This document shows, piece after piece, positions 11,475 through 23,752 of a stretch of 64,000 bases of DNA. Origin of the DNA: Stropharia rugosoannulata (lineage: Eukaryota > Basidiomycota > Agaricomycetes > Agaricales > Strophariaceae); contig JANCIK010000011.1 in NCBI GenBank assembly GCA_028532985.1, forward strand, positions 2,108,001 to 2,172,000, given 5' to 3'. Numbering within the stretch: the stretch's first letter is position 1; every line of letters starts with the position of its first letter. The position numbers and the translations under genes are program-made. The notes beneath the pieces are model-generated. The model was given only the letters and a program-made list of their open reading frames with translations, had not been told where the DNA came from and ran no database searches.

Positions 11475-13169
11475 TTACAAGCACTGGCTGTACTGTTACA
11501 TGCGAATTTATCTTAGTCTGAATGTATTGGAAAGAGATAAAAGAAGTGCTCACGTATGCGTTGGATACCTGGCAAGTGTATGGAGATGCGCAAACTGGAG
11601 AAAAATCAGTTAAGCCAGGCCGAATATTCTAAGGATAGATATGCTCACCTGTGGGTCCAGTCCAGCCAATTCCACCACATTGGCCCCAGTGAGCGGCCGT
11701 GGCGCCACTTGCGGGCGCAGTGGAGGTTGAGGATGGCTTGGAAACCGTAGAAGAAGAGGATGGCGAGGAAGCGGTCGAGCTGCCGCCAGTCGGGCCAGAT
11801 GCCATGCAAGAAGAAGTGCCGAGAGCAGTGGCGCAAAGCATGGGAGCACCTGAGGCAAACCTCTGCATACGTGCTTGCACCTCGAATGCTGCAGGCTTGG
11901 GGTTTCCGTTGGAGTCGAAGAGGGTTCCGGCCTCTGAGGTACCAAGCCAAGAAACGTCATCACGGGTGTCCCAGTTGATAAACTCGTTACAGTTCGAGGC
12001 GTACAAGCAAGCCTAGCAAAAATAAATTTTAAGTGAGCTTCAGCTGTATTTTGCGTCAGCATTTTTGTCACTTACGTCCAGGTAGTCACCCCAGATTGCA
12101 GCCTGGAGACGCTCGTAAGCACTGGTGCCTGAGGGCAAGGCAATGTCGAGCTCAGTGATCATGGCATTGGCTCCCAAAGCAGCAAGCTTGGAGAACGTGG
12201 CGGAAAGGGCTGATTTAGAGACGAAACTCGTTGGGGAGATGTGGGACTGGAAGCCGACTGCGAGGCGGTTGTACGGGACTGCAGCGTTGGCGTTGATGTC
12301 AGCGAGAAGGGTGAACATGCAGGCAGTCTTTGCATCGTTGCCACCAGTGTTGTAGTCGTTAATAGCGAGACGCGTGTTGGGACCAGCGTATTGAAGCGCA
12401 GTCGAGAATGCTGCATGGACGAAAGAGAGATCCGTGACGAGCGTCGTGCTGGAGCCGTCGGATGCCTGGGTCGGCCAGTCATTCTTGTTTTTCACGCATT
12501 GCAAGGCGGTCTGTCAGATAAATTAGCTACTGTCGAAAAAGACTGGTGGTTATGCATGAGACCCACCATGCCGTTTGATACGCCGTCTCCGACAATCTCG
12601 TTCACCACATCCCAGGATGTTACAGAGGTACCCATACCCTGGATGGTTTGCTGGACGTGCTGGGGAATAACGTTGTCAACAAGATCGCTGGCAGTGACGG
12701 TACCCGGAAGCCATGTCTATCGTACATTAATTAGCTCAAGTTATGTTCAGGAATCATATTAGTAAGTACTAACTGGGGTCTGGGAGTGCCAGAAGGTGTT
12801 GTGTCCGCGGAATGTATCACCGTTGGTGGCTGCGTAAGATTGCACGGCTTGACATTCAGTAAGGTCGGGGACTCCGCGGGTAGGCTCTGTAGCGTCCCAT
12901 TTGCATCCATTCTCTGCGACTATGTGGTTGAAGAAGGTGCTGAAGACGTTTTGGCTGAAGCTTGCATCGGCGTCGTAAGTATCGTAGGTCGAACCGAAGT
13001 GGAATGTCGAGCCTTTGGCCTGAGATACACTCGCGAGAGTGGAGCGCAGGTTGATGGTGCCGGAGCTCTGGTATCCGGGGAAGTCGATGAGAAGAGATAC
13101 CGCAGTCTGGCAGAGGGCAGGAGCCGCCAAAACTGATAGGAGCACGAAAGATTCAGTGAGCTTGAACAT
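11475..13169 (-). CDS. GH10 endo-beta-1,4-xylanase with C-terminal CBM1
   Basis: Six exons on the minus strand give roughly 465 residues. The N terminus MFKLTESFVLLSVLAAPALC is a signal peptide, so the enzyme is secreted. The GH10 barrel follows: the RGHNTFWHSQTP strand, the acid/base Glu in SWDVVNEIVGDG and the nucleophile Glu in ITELDIALPS are visible. A Ser/Thr/Pro-rich linker (about 45 residues) joins the barrel to a C-terminal fungal cellulose-binding module. The module starts HWGQCGGIGWTGPT and finishes through two small exons with SPYTCQVSNAY and YSQCL before the stop. The last exon is only 18 nt and is found only by expecting the CBM1 ending. The enzyme cuts xylan in plant cell walls; CBM1 anchors it to cellulose. 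Confidence 0.93.
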
Positions 13170-13221
13170 TGCTACCAGAGAAAAGCAAGTTTTAGTGAAC
13201 GAGACGTACTCCACACCCTTT

Positions 13222-13229
13222 TTTATAAG
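13222..13229 (-). promoter_or_regulatory. TATA box of the xylanase gene
   Basis: The minus strand reads TTATAAAAAA about 55 bases upstream of the xylanase ATG, a plausible core promoter position for a fungal secreted-enzyme gene. Confidence 0.55.
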
Positions 13230-14569
13230 GACTCCAATGTCTCCAATAAAGCAAGTACTATGTGCTCGCCACGTTACTGCTCGGTATCGTTATTATTTTC
13301 CGAAGAAATGTGCGATAATTCAGCGGGGGAGACTGGGTGAAGGACCCACCTGACTGCAAGCATCAAATCTATTTATGTTTTCGGTCTCCAGAGCTATGCT
13401 AAAAATAAGTTCCAGCTGATCATAGGCTCGGTTCCTACATCTTAGCCCCTAGACCGGGTACACAAGTCTATTATGTAGAGGGTAGCCTAAGAAAGCTCAT
13501 GTCTGAGTTACAGAAGCTGAGACTTGACAAAGTATTACTGTACTCTGGTTGCAAAGTAAGCGATCGTGGAAACATTTAGCATAGTACGACTTTCAGTACA
13601 TACGCAAAAAAGCGTCTATCTATAACCTCCTAGCTCAAGGTTTATATTATTATCTCCGCTCCTGTCATACATAGTAACGGCTTCTTTGCATTATGATCCT
13701 TCCAGACTATGGGGAAACATGAGTGTTTGACACGACGAAAGAAGCGGGAATATGGATACCGCATCCGTCCACCTCGTCCGACGTTTATCCCATGGACAAC
13801 GGATGACCATGCAAAATGCATGTGCTGTCAGTCCAGCGCCATACAGCACAGAAGTGTGAAGTTAAATATGGAAAGTAAAACACGCCGGTCTCTTTTGTAC
13901 ATTTAATTAAAATATATCCTCCCAGAGTAATAGTCGCATAAATTCGTGCCGTTCGCACTGACTACTATACAGATTAATGAAACAATGCAAACCAACAAAT
14001 ATTAACTGCGTACGTCATATCAGAAAGCATTTCGACGTGGAAGTAAACATGACCACGATCAGGAACTGCCACTACAGCCAGTGACTAAAATAAATGCTCT
14101 ACGTGACGTCCGAATCTTACTACAATGGGTTATTGCACGTACATGCATACAGTTCGATATTGAATCAGCGGACTATCCTGCTTATGATCCTTATTTTTAT
14201 TAAACAGTTATCATTGCCAGCGCAAAAGATAACGTACGCAAGGGTGTCTTTCGATACGGATTAATTAAGACAGGTGGCCGAATATAATTCTTACGGAGTT
14301 CTTGTCGAGTTCTACTTGCTGAAAGTGAATCACGAATATACTGAATGATCGCACAGTGCACGTAAGCTCCATGCGATGGAATGACGAAGGCATAGGAGAG
14401 AAATAGTGATAGTGGTCGAAACAGTTGTTTTTCCAGTTCGCTGTCCTGAATCTGGATGTATTATGTATAGGCTAACAATATGTATAGACTACGCTGACCA
14501 AACCTGGCTCACCTGCTTTTCCACTTCATTAGTCTCTGGATTTAGTTTCTGTCACTTCCTTCTTCTCGA
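13230..14569. other. intergenic, no gene seen
   Basis: About 1.3 kb upstream of the xylanase contains only short frames without recognisable content. It is expected to hold the upstream regulatory region of the xylanase gene. Confidence 0.4.
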
Positions 14570-14820
14570 ATTCACATACGACATCGAGAGACTCAGATGG
14601 TTTACATATCCGACTTGACTGATACCACTTGTCAACAGGGGTATGACCAGATGCACCTCGGAGGCTTGGATTGATCTTCGTAGGGATGCAGAATCCTTGT
14701 TGGACTTAAAGAAACCGTGAGGCCAGAAGCGCAAACGCCCTGCGAACTCAAATATCTCTGCAGGGCAGGTTTAACAGCATGAAGGACAAAGCGACAAGAA
14801 GAAAGCGGCGAAGGATTGGT
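14570..14820 (+). pseudogene. decayed fragment of the kinase-fold family gene
   Basis: Two blocks match exon 2 of the gene at 871-3025. The first encodes RETQMVYISDLTDTTC followed by QGYDQMHLGG (intact gene: RETQTLYLSDLIDTTC and GYGQIHLGL). The second repeats the AACAGCATGAAGGACAAAGC segment of the intact gene. The reading frame hits a stop straight after the first block and the intervening sequence has diverged. No kinase domain follows. Confidence 0.75.
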
Positions 14821-15114
14821 TCTGTACATTACTGCCAGTCAATGTAAAAAGGCCTTCGGGCAAAGCCAAAGAGCAAACATTAAGAGAACAGTGATGATAG
14901 AATCGATACAGCTATAATGAAAAACAGACCATCCTCCAGCTTTATACCTATCCTTGGAAAGTGTGCAAAGGGATGCATAGTAGGCGCAAAAACATACAAC
15001 TCACAGAAATTTGACGTACCAGTATATACTTTTCGACCCGAAGTCCATTATGTACAACACGAAAAGCAACAACACAAAAAGGTAGTGCGTATCAGAAAAA
15101 ATTGTATATAGCAC

Positions 15115-18100
15115 CTATAGATAGAGCGACGAGCAGAAGATAACAGAGTTGGGACGCTCCAACATCTCAGAAGCTTTCTCGAATTTTTCCTGGAGTTCAG
15201 CGTTTCCGATCACCTTTGCTGCTGACGCCATTTGGCGCAGGAGCTCACCAAGGCGGCGGAACACACGGATGAGCGAACCCTCGAATTGATCCGTCAGCTA
15301 AATAAACAACGTGTTAGCAAATGGTAGTAGACGTTTTTCGAGCAGGAGGAAGAAAGGTACGTGCCTTGCAGATCTCCGAGAACGATGCGCCCCGGCACCA
15401 TTGTATTACGGCGTCCATGAGCTCTACCTTGAATGAAGACACATAGTCATCCTCGTCGAGAGGGAGCTTAGACTCTTTTGCAACTTTTGCGATGCGCCGT
15501 GCGATCTCCTGCATCACGCGCAACGGGGTCGCCAACTCCTCCTTCAATTTCGTCGCCTGCTCACTCTACGGGAGCACAAAAATCAATTTACATACGCATG
15601 TAGTGTCAAAGTAAAAGACCTACCTTCTCCGTGAACACGAAACAGCTCAGTAAAGCGGCGCACTGCTCAGGTGAGAGCGAATTGAAAACGCCATTGAAGA
15701 TCAGTTCGGTGAGAAGGAGCTCGTCTCCCGAGCTGATCTCGCATGCAACACGTCCCTTCATGTCAACAATGTCCGCAGACGTCGTGAACGCCAGCCGGCG
15801 CAGCACCCGCTTGCGGCAGCGGAGTTCTTCCAGCTGTAACACATCATGGGTTGCCTGAATACGCCGCTTCAGCGCGCGAATGCGCTCTTGTCGCTCCCGC
15901 TTTTGCGCGAATAGAGTATACAACTCGGGGAGACGGGGGTCTGTGTGTAACGGGCTGGCAAACATGCGCTCCTCTAATGCCGCGATTTTCTACATGAATC
16001 AGGCAGTCAGCAGGGAGGGAAGGAAGTGTAAGCGGGAATGCGTACCTTAACAAGCTCTGCGAATTTTGTGTCTTTAATGTTCATATTTTCGATGGGGTCG
16101 AGCAGGGGAACGCCAGCAGGCATCCGCCGGTGCACTTCCAGAACACTTTTCCATAATGTTTCGCGAGCCTGGTCCTGCCGCAGGTCCTTAGGCATGAACA
16201 GACGTATGTGGCTAATCCCGTCTAATGTCGAGAGTAAGACAGGAACAACCAATGGGACGCCCTTTGTCCCCGGGAGACACGGCTGAATCCCCCCAGGCGT
16301 GGGAGTCACGTTCGTACGGTCCTTCGAGACCGCCCCGCCCACAGCGCAGTTGAGTAGAACATCGACGATGTATTGCTCATGAGGGGGAAGTTCCTCTGGC
16401 TTGGGTCCAACTTTGCTTTTCGGTGAGATCCGTTTTTCGAAGTTTACAACAACTCCCCAGCCGAAATCCAGCTTCTGGTATTTGACCTTAACGAGACGGC
16501 CTGGTTGAAGGAAGGGGAGAGCATAGGTGGGGTGGGTAATGACTTCCCGGAAGTCAGCGGTGAGCTGGTCGAGCTGCTGGCGATAGTCGTAGTACTGGGA
16601 GACAAGCTCCTCGTCGGGGATGACTGCTGCACTGCGTTCCTCTTCTTCCTTTTTCAACTCTGTAATGCGCATAAGTCAGTGTGACGAGAAAAAGAGGGGG
16701 GAAACATACCATCTTCAAGCAAAGGGATACCCGCGCTGCTCTGGAACTGGAAGAAACATCTTTCCAACATGAACTCGGGGCTGATACCTTCTACCTTCAT
16801 CAAATTCAGAACCATGTTGTAGCCCAAGTGGAACGCGGAGTCCAATCTATCAGCTGCGCCCTTGACCATGTCCATGGCTGCAGTTGGCTCAAGTTTTTCG
16901 TCGCACATCATGATAACGACACCGCGATCGTCCAGCCCACGTCGTCCAGCGCGTCCCGACATCTGAATGTACTCCCCGGAAGAGATATTCCTGAAGTCCT
17001 TACCATCGAACTTACGGGTTGTTGTGAAAACAACTGTCTTCGCAGGCATGTTCAAGCCGATGGAAAACGTTTCCGTGGCGAACAGGACCTTGATGAGACC
17101 TTCTTGAAAAAGGATCTCGATAACTTCCTTAAGAATGGGGAGCAAACCACCATGATGGATACCGATACCACGTCGGAGGAGGGGGAGGAGATTGGTAATC
17201 TGGGGGAGCTGTCTGTCGTCTTGTGCGAGGTTCTCAATAGCATTGTTGAAGATGTTGGTGACGAGCTCTTGCTCCTCCGTTGAGTTGAATTCGAATTTTG
17301 CAAGAGTGAGGGCGAGGCCTTCGCATTCGCGCTTGCTGAAGGAGAAAACAATCACGGGGTTGTAGTTCTTCAGCATGATCATTTTGATAATTTTGGATAT
17401 ATCGGACGGGCCTGGAAGATATGTTAAAGGGGAGACGAGGATAGAATGGAGAGAACGCGCCTTTCTTGTCACCACCTTTTCTCGTTTTTCCCTTTCTACC
17501 TTTACCCCCCTTCGAATCAGCTGGGTCTTCACCCATACCATCCTGCAATTTCCCCATAGCCTTGCTGAAGTTGTCCTCCCGGAATTCGCCCTTTTCGTTT
17601 ACCACTAGGTATATACCTTCACCACCGGCAGGGAAGAGATAGTGCTGCAGCGGTGTAGGTCGGAAATCTGTATAAACGACATGGCAAGGTTGTTCGTGAG
17701 ATTTGCATATCCATTCTGCAAACTGCATCGCATTCGGAATGGTAGCTGATAGGAAGACGTATCGGACTGTATGAGGCAACAGGATAATCGTCTCTTCCCA
17801 TACTACACCGCGCTCCTTGTCGCGCATATAATGAATTTCATCAAATATGACCCACGCGACTTCACGCATGATTTCGGAACCCCGATACAGCATCGAACGC
17901 AAAATCTGTGAATTCATTAGCGGCACGCTTAGTTGGGTTTACAATGGACTTTCACCTCGGTTGTCATAATCAGGCACGTTGCGGTCGGATTGATTGTAAC
18001 ATCTCCTGTCATTAGACCAACGTCCCCGAATTCAGCCAACATTTCACGGTATTTCTGGTTACTTAGTGCCTAAACAATTCAAGTGTGAAAAGCTATGTCG

Positions 18101-18765
18101 GTCGACTCAAACGGATAAGAACCTTGATCGGGCTGGTATAAATGACTCTCTGTTTTCTATTGAGACACTGAGCAATAGCGTATTCAGCTACAACAGTCTT
18201 TCCAGCACTAGTATGCGCAGAAACAAGGACGCTCTCGTTCCGTTGAATTGCATAGACGGAAACCCTTTGGAATGGATCGAGTTCGAACTTGTACTCGCGA
18301 TCTGGTTTTACTGGAGGTACATGCTGGGATATTGGTATATAGTTGTAGCCAGGTGGTACAGCCACTTGGTGCCGGACCTGGTTCACGCATGCTCAGCTCG
18401 TATCGAGGCAGACAAAATGAATTACGCACCTGATGTTTGAGCTCCAATCGCGAACCTGCCTCCGCCGCACCTGTCAAACCAGCATCGGCTGCAACTTCCC
18501 GCTTTGCCTCAGTCTCAAAGTCGTCTAGAATTACTGGCTTTGGCGACGACATTCTCGCTTTCTTGGGAACCGATGGGCCTGCCCCGGCCGTGCTCGCGTC
18601 TGCGTCTGCATCTGCTTTTACGTCTGCAATCATCGGTGGAGGCGTATTAGCCTTTCGCTTTTGCAGCATTTTTGACATGGTCGCTGCGTCGTCGACCTGC
18701 ATGGCTTCTTCATTGTTGATATCACCGTCATCCTCTAGAAATGAGAACAGGTCGTTGGAGTTCAT
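15115..18765 (-). CDS. MTR4: Mtr4-type DExH-box RNA helicase of the TRAMP/exosome pathway
   Basis: About nine exons on the minus strand give roughly 1,070 residues, matching the usual Mtr4 size. Mtr4 is a nuclear 3'-5' RNA helicase that feeds RNA to the exosome. In order: an acidic N terminus; Walker A in [18 protein letters not shown] in [14 protein letters not shown] in [13 protein letters not shown]; motif [17 protein letters not shown]; the arch/KOW region with [21 protein letters not shown]; and a helical C-terminal DSH domain. It ends in SLYL, as Mtr4 proteins do. A low-complexity Lys/Gly insert ([18 protein letters not shown]) lies between the two RecA domains. The start at 18765 ([13 protein letters not shown]) is favoured; an in-frame ATG at 18798 would add 11 residues. 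Ski2 is the main alternative, but the C-terminal ending and the KOW region favour Mtr4. Confidence 0.93.
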
Positions 18766-20415
18766 TGCAGAAAATGTTTTCGACAGTATGTCACGCACAA
18801 GTCACATCAAGTTGCTCACGCACGTCATCTCGCTTCGGCAGCTCGGCATCATGATTCCAAACTTGGTCGCAGTGGTAATTGCGCGAGCAGGACTTGCAGG
18901 ACTGGAATTTATTGAAAAAATGGTATAGATAACTGGTCACAATATTCTTCAGATACGACAGGGTGGTACTTATGACTTGGAGCCTTAATTTTGCTATCAC
19001 ACTGGGGCACTGTGGGGCCGTCACGGTGCGCAATCAGCCAGTACAAAAACCCGGGCTTTGCTTGAGTTCTGCTGGGTATATACCGTGAGTCTTCCCTGAT
19101 TCTCGCGAAATTTCTTTAATATAGATAGGTTTTAAAGCAAATTTTAACTGCCTGGGCTCTGCGTAAAGCTTTAAAGTATGAAACGGCCTGTTCAAATGAC
19201 GCGATAGTTCAAAATTATGTAGACCCAAGCGTTTGCGTTTCAAGGAAATCTTATGAGAGGTTCGTCATTGTTCAGTAGCTCAACTTGGCGCTCTCAGACC
19301 TCAATATCTCAGTGTCCGCCTCGGTTATATGCATTCCATGGGTAATGGTAAAGAAGAAAACTGACCAACATGCTGGACCAACGGCTCATGGAATTAGTGC
19401 TGGTGGACGCCACAGATTCTCATTAGGTAACTAGCTTCTACTTCAAGTATCTTCGTACCCGAAATTCTTTTATTCACAGCGCGGTCGGTAAGGCATGGCT
19501 CACGTAGTAGTTGATGAGAAGTACGGCCTGGTTCTCCGAATCTATGCGCCGAGGAGATACGTAGCAGGTATGAAACTTGTAATATACATGCCTTAATGGC
19601 GACTGTATAGTTACACACAAAGTGATGTGTGTGTATAGTAATACATAAGTACAATCTGCCGCTATCAAGTAGTAACATTGTTGTCTCTCGCATAGTTTGA
19701 ATATATACGTACGACAAGTACTCCGGTCTGCTGCAAGATTATGAAACGGCATGTTATTACATCCGCTGGAAGTCGTTCAATATCCTTCGAAGTCGCTTTG
19801 TCGAAGCCACACAGATCCGCTCTGACAGTCTAATACAAATCCGGGGAAAGGATGCCGCCGGGTGTCGGCTGGGCACTCCCACACTTGATTGACAAGCGCC
19901 TGGAGCAACGTCCAATACCCCATATGTAAGTAAAAGAGTACACAAGCCCGTCCTGTTCACTGACACTGAATTATATCTAAAGGTATTCATTTGATTTACT
20001 TACATTACTGGTAAGCATTACAGGGTTTATATCTCAACATTAAAGTCTAGCTGTCCTCCAGTGTTGTTAGTCATTTGTGCGTCTAACTGGAAGCACTCAT
20101 AATGCGTAGATGTTGCGGCGTACACCGCCAGGCATTCACCGTTTCGACATGCGAATTGACATACGGAGTGTCCTTCGATGCGTTTACATGCTTCTGACCG
20201 TGCAAAACGGCCCGAACCAATTGCATGTACCGTCGGCAGGGTGATATGCATCAGAAAACTATGTACATACCACACTTCCTTTATTTTCATGGCCTTCGGT
20301 AGAATAAAAGGGCCGCAAACGTTCTCCAAGCTGCTCATTCACCACCACTCCCCACATTAGTGTCAAAAACTCTTTTCTCCGGTCACAACATTCTTGCAGT
20401 GTAGTAAACTTTAAC
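18766..20415. other. intergenic, 1.65 kb, no gene seen
   Basis: This holds the upstream regions of the divergent Mtr4 and aldo-keto reductase 2 genes. Open frames here are short and unrecognisable. Confidence 0.4.
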
Positions 20416-21922
20416 ATGTCCAAAGTAACGTTCAACAATGGTGTTGAGGCACCAATCATGGGTGCGTTGTTCATTATTACATTCCAAAAATTACATTACT
20501 TACTCACTCATTCTACAGCGACGGGCTCCTGGGCTCCTCCCACTGAAGAAGCGCAGGCTAGAGTCACCAGCTGGGTTTTAACCGCCTTGAAAGTGCGTTG
20601 TCAAAGTTTATTGCAATTATACAACTTCTGACAACAGATATCTTGAAATTGTCTTGAAATGCAGAATGGCTTCCGACACATCGATGCGGCGCAATCCTAT
20701 GGTAATTACACATTCCTACCGGGTCGTATTGTACAGAGCAAAACTGATTCTATAATTAATCAGGCACAGAAAAAGCAGTAGGCGAAGCGATCAAACAATC
20801 AGGTATTCCACGTGAAGAGATTTTCCTTACAACCAAACTTCCGTAAGAAATCCGCGAGATTTATATCATAGTTTATACTCAAGTACTTACCACAAAATTT
20901 TAGTTGGAATCATCATGCTCGAGTTCGCGAGTCGTTTGAGCAAAGCTTGGAAAATCTGGGGACTCACGTTGATCTTGTAGGTTCCAGGCGTGTCTCCTAT
21001 CACTGAAGGAACTTGATATTAATAACTCTGGTTAGTACTTAATGCACTGGCCTCAAGCGCTTGCCTATGATGGTGGGTTTTGCTCATTATACCTCATGTT
21101 TTGTCTCTAAGTCGTGGTCGACTTTAGGCAAGGACGAGCCCCAGGACCCGGACAGGGCATACACTGCCAGTGAAGAAGTAACATTCAATGAGTCGTGGGC
21201 TGAAATTGAGAAGCTCTATAACGCCGGCAAAGTCAGATCAATTGGCGTCAGTAATTTCTCGATCAAAAAGTGAGTGACTCAAGTATGGAGAACGGGATTG
21301 GTTTTGACTGCGTGCGGTTAGCTTAGAACTCCTGCTTAAAACAGCGAAAGTAATTCCTGCGGTCAATCAAGTAGAGTGCGTTGATCATTAAAGCTTACGA
21401 AGCCCTTGATTTACCCAAAATGAAAGGATACACCCCTACTTGGCACAGAATGAGCTCAGAGAGTATTGTCGCAAGAAAGGAATTGTTGTTGCGTCTTACA
21501 GCTCCAGTGGTGAGACAGTATGTGCTGCATTGATTGACAAGTGGCTAATGCAAATGTGCTACTCAAGGATACCATATCGTCCGGAGTGATCCCCTAATTA
21601 CAAGTCTCGCAGAGAAATACAAGGTTACTCCAACACAGATCATATTTGCATGGCACCGCTCCAGAGGCAACATTATTATCTCTAAGAGTGAAAATAACGA
21701 CAGACAGAAGGAGAATCTTGTGGTAAGGATGTGGTCAAATTTTTGTTCGTCTATTTAACCAAATATTCGCAGATTCCTGATATCTCAGAAGAAGACCTCG
21801 GTTATATCTGGCATTTGGATAAGGGGCAGCGGTTTGCTTCTTGGCCTCAAAAAGATGCGGGGACTATCTATGGATGGACCCTTGAACGATTGGGCTGGGT
21901 CAATTATCGCCAGGGAGTTTAA
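20416..21922 (+). CDS. aldo-keto reductase 2
   Basis: Eleven small exons are inferred from splice signals and alignment to the other two copies, giving a normal-length aldo-keto reductase. The start MSKVTFNNGVEAP corresponds to the family's N-terminal beta hairpin. Catalytic residues: Asp and Tyr in HIDAAQSYG, Lys in LTTKLPWNHH, His in YLMHWPQ. RSIGVSNFS is present. The cofactor motif reads IISKSENNDRQKEN: the Lys is kept but the usual preceding Pro is Ser. The last exon begins IPDISEEDLGYIWHL and ends in RQGV. Between YLMHWPQALAYD and KDEPQDPD the genomic frame has a stop, so an extra intron (GTGGGT...TTTAG) is required; copy 3 has an intron at the same place, copy 1 does not. The substrate is unknown. 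Confidence 0.87.
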
Positions 21923-22166
21923 CCTCTTGAATTCAGTGAATAGGCTAAAACAAGCCAAAATATGTAACAAATGAGTCAGTTGTACTATGAATCTGAATCT
22001 GTAGATGCAATCAGATGGTCCGCCTTTTAAACAGCCACAAACCTCTGAAAGAATCTAAATCGGTAACTTTTGAGGAACTCTGAAATCAAAATATGGGCCA
22101 CGTCTTCTCTCAATTCGCCGTCTGTTTGATGAGCCAAATTCTGAAAATTTGCTAATATTTCCCCGA
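21923..22166. other. 3' flank of aldo-keto reductase 2, no gene seen
   Basis: This AT-rich stretch leads into the inverted-repeat region. A minus-strand open frame of 70 codons overlaps it and the left repeat arm, but has no recognised domain. Confidence 0.35.
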
Positions 22167-22204
22167 TAAGGTAGGGGTCACAATAAACCAACCAGCTTAA
22201 GTAA
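22167..22204 (-). repeat. left arm of a 38-bp inverted repeat
   Basis: This arm matches the reverse complement of 23087-23124 at 37 of 38 positions. In each arm the same phase encodes YLSWLVY, C or R, DPYLI, reading outward-to-inward from opposite strands. Confidence 0.8.
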
Positions 22205-22569
22205 TCAAAAAACACGCTCGACGATGAGCTCAATAACATACCATGCTGAGCACCTTTTGACTATGTAATAGCTGGGGATTGTACCAAGAAAGCAGTTCTC
22301 TAATCCTCTGCTTTCACATTTTGAAAAAAATATTTTATTATCCTTCATTTGTCCCAAAGATTTTTTTGAACAAAAAGTGTGCCAAATGCAATAATATTCA
22401 TATTGACATGGTCAGAAAAGGTGGTCAAGATTTTACGAGGGCACTTTTTGCCGCTTATGTAATCCGTTCACGTGACGTTTAGCACCCAAGAGCAAGCCCT
22501 TATTGCACTGCAAACACAGCCCAAATCCCGATAAATCATAGCAAAAGTCCATTCAGTTGTTAACAGAAC

Positions 22570-22947
22570 ATGGGACGAACAACAAAAGCAAAAAAGGCTC
22601 GACTAAACAATCTTTCAAAGAGCAAAAACCACCAAAAACCATCAATTGAAGAAATCCCTGAACCCGACAATGACAATACTGACGAAGACTTGCTTGAGCA
22701 AGGTTTCTTCTTTCTGGATGCTGCATTTGACTCCGGGGACGATGAATCTGAAGACGAGGGAGATGAAGATGAAGACAATGAAGCTTTTAGACCGGAGTAC
22801 ACGCGTGATCGTGGCTAAAAATAATCTTATCAGCTATGCCAACCGTGCGGCCCGATTTGTCAGCGCCTTGTCAGCAGGCCTATCTGGACCGGAAGCTGCA
22901 TGGGCAAACCGTATATTACCATGGACATCGTACTTTACCTCTTGAAA
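22570..22947 (+). pseudogene. remnant of an acidic protein gene, possibly transposon-derived
   Basis: An ATG at 22570 opens a frame of 82 codons: a basic start (MGRTTKAKKARLNNLSKS) followed by a strongly acidic tract (DSGDDESEDEGDEDED), stopping at 22818. Coding-like sequence seems to continue in another frame (for example YYHGHRTLPLEMAQKLKAEH near 22910-22975) without a clear intron. The basic-then-acidic start recalls, from memory only, the N termini of hypothetical proteins linked to DNA transposons in Agaricomycetes. Inverted repeats flank the region. Most likely a decayed internal piece of a mobile element; a small expressed acidic protein is the alternative. Confidence 0.4.
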
Positions 22948-23086
22948 TGGCTCAAAAGCTCAAAGCTGAGCATGCAATGAAATATGGTACATCATAATAT
23001 ACATAAATCATGATTTTCTTTCATTTTTCGAGCTTCAACATTTTTTTTTTTTTTCAAACCCAACATTTTGCCGCTGACATAATTGC

Positions 23087-23124
23087 TTACTTAAGCTGGT
23101 TGGTTTATCGTGACCCCTACCTTA
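23087..23124 (+). repeat. right arm of a 38-bp inverted repeat
   Basis: This is the partner of 22167-22204 with one mismatch. A T-rich run (23041-23054) precedes it. The ~880 bp between the arms contains the acidic-protein remnant. Confidence 0.8.
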
Positions 23125-23675
23125 TTAAGATATTAAGCTGAACAGAACTAATTACCAATTATGTATTTTCCATGATGCAATGATAGAGATTAGTATTATT
23201 AGTAAATTATGGTACTTAAAGTTCTTATGTACCATACTACTACTACTATATATACTCACTATAAGTCTGCAACGGTGGCAGTTCCCGCAGCAAGTGATGA
23301 AAATATCTACCACTCTATTCCCATATATACCCTGCGGATGTGCTTCTCCTATGTCACGAGAATTGGCTGAGATATACATAAGTTTGTCTCTATCTGGCAT
23401 TCAACAGCGGAGCTTCAGAGCGGCACTCGGCATAGCGGCGGCATCTCCTACTGTACAACCATAAGCTAATTCAATTTCGGTTTAAGTAACATCGATCGAA
23501 CTTTCGAATCGGCAGCGCTCTATCCGTGCCGTTGAGCAAGATTAACATGGTTATAGTTTACTTCTTATCGTTGACATAAGTGTTTCCCGTTATATCGGGT
23601 TTGAAATGATATCATGCGGTCCCAGTAACCGGAATTTCTGTCAATGGTAGAAGATTTCGCAGGCTCTACGAATTG
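23125..23675. other. intergenic upstream of aldo-keto reductase 3
   Basis: No gene is seen. The stretch ends in the TATA box of the next gene. Confidence 0.4.
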
Positions 23676-23682
23676 TATATAA
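23676..23682 (+). promoter_or_regulatory. TATA box of aldo-keto reductase 3
   Basis: TATATAA lies about 70 bases before the ATG at 23753, followed by a pyrimidine-rich leader (CTTCTCCACCGCACTTCTTC). Confidence 0.6.
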
Positions 23683-23752
23683 GAACACTCTATCTGCTCA
23701 GCATCGCTCATCAGGTTGAATTCTCACCTTCTCCACCGCACTTCTTCACACC

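Noticed and set aside
11272..11553. 93-codon minus frame downstream of the xylanase, continuing through its last intron
   Set aside because: The CBM1 ending YSQCL followed by a stop is reached by splicing inside this frame; the remainder is 3' flanking sequence.
16681..17283. 200-codon plus-strand frame opposite the Mtr4 gene
   Set aside because: Shadow of the helicase coding sequence, which carries all helicase motifs.
22570..22818. 82-codon acidic frame as an intact small gene
   Set aside because: Coding-like sequence seems to continue out of frame and the region lies between inverted repeats, so it is treated as a remnant.
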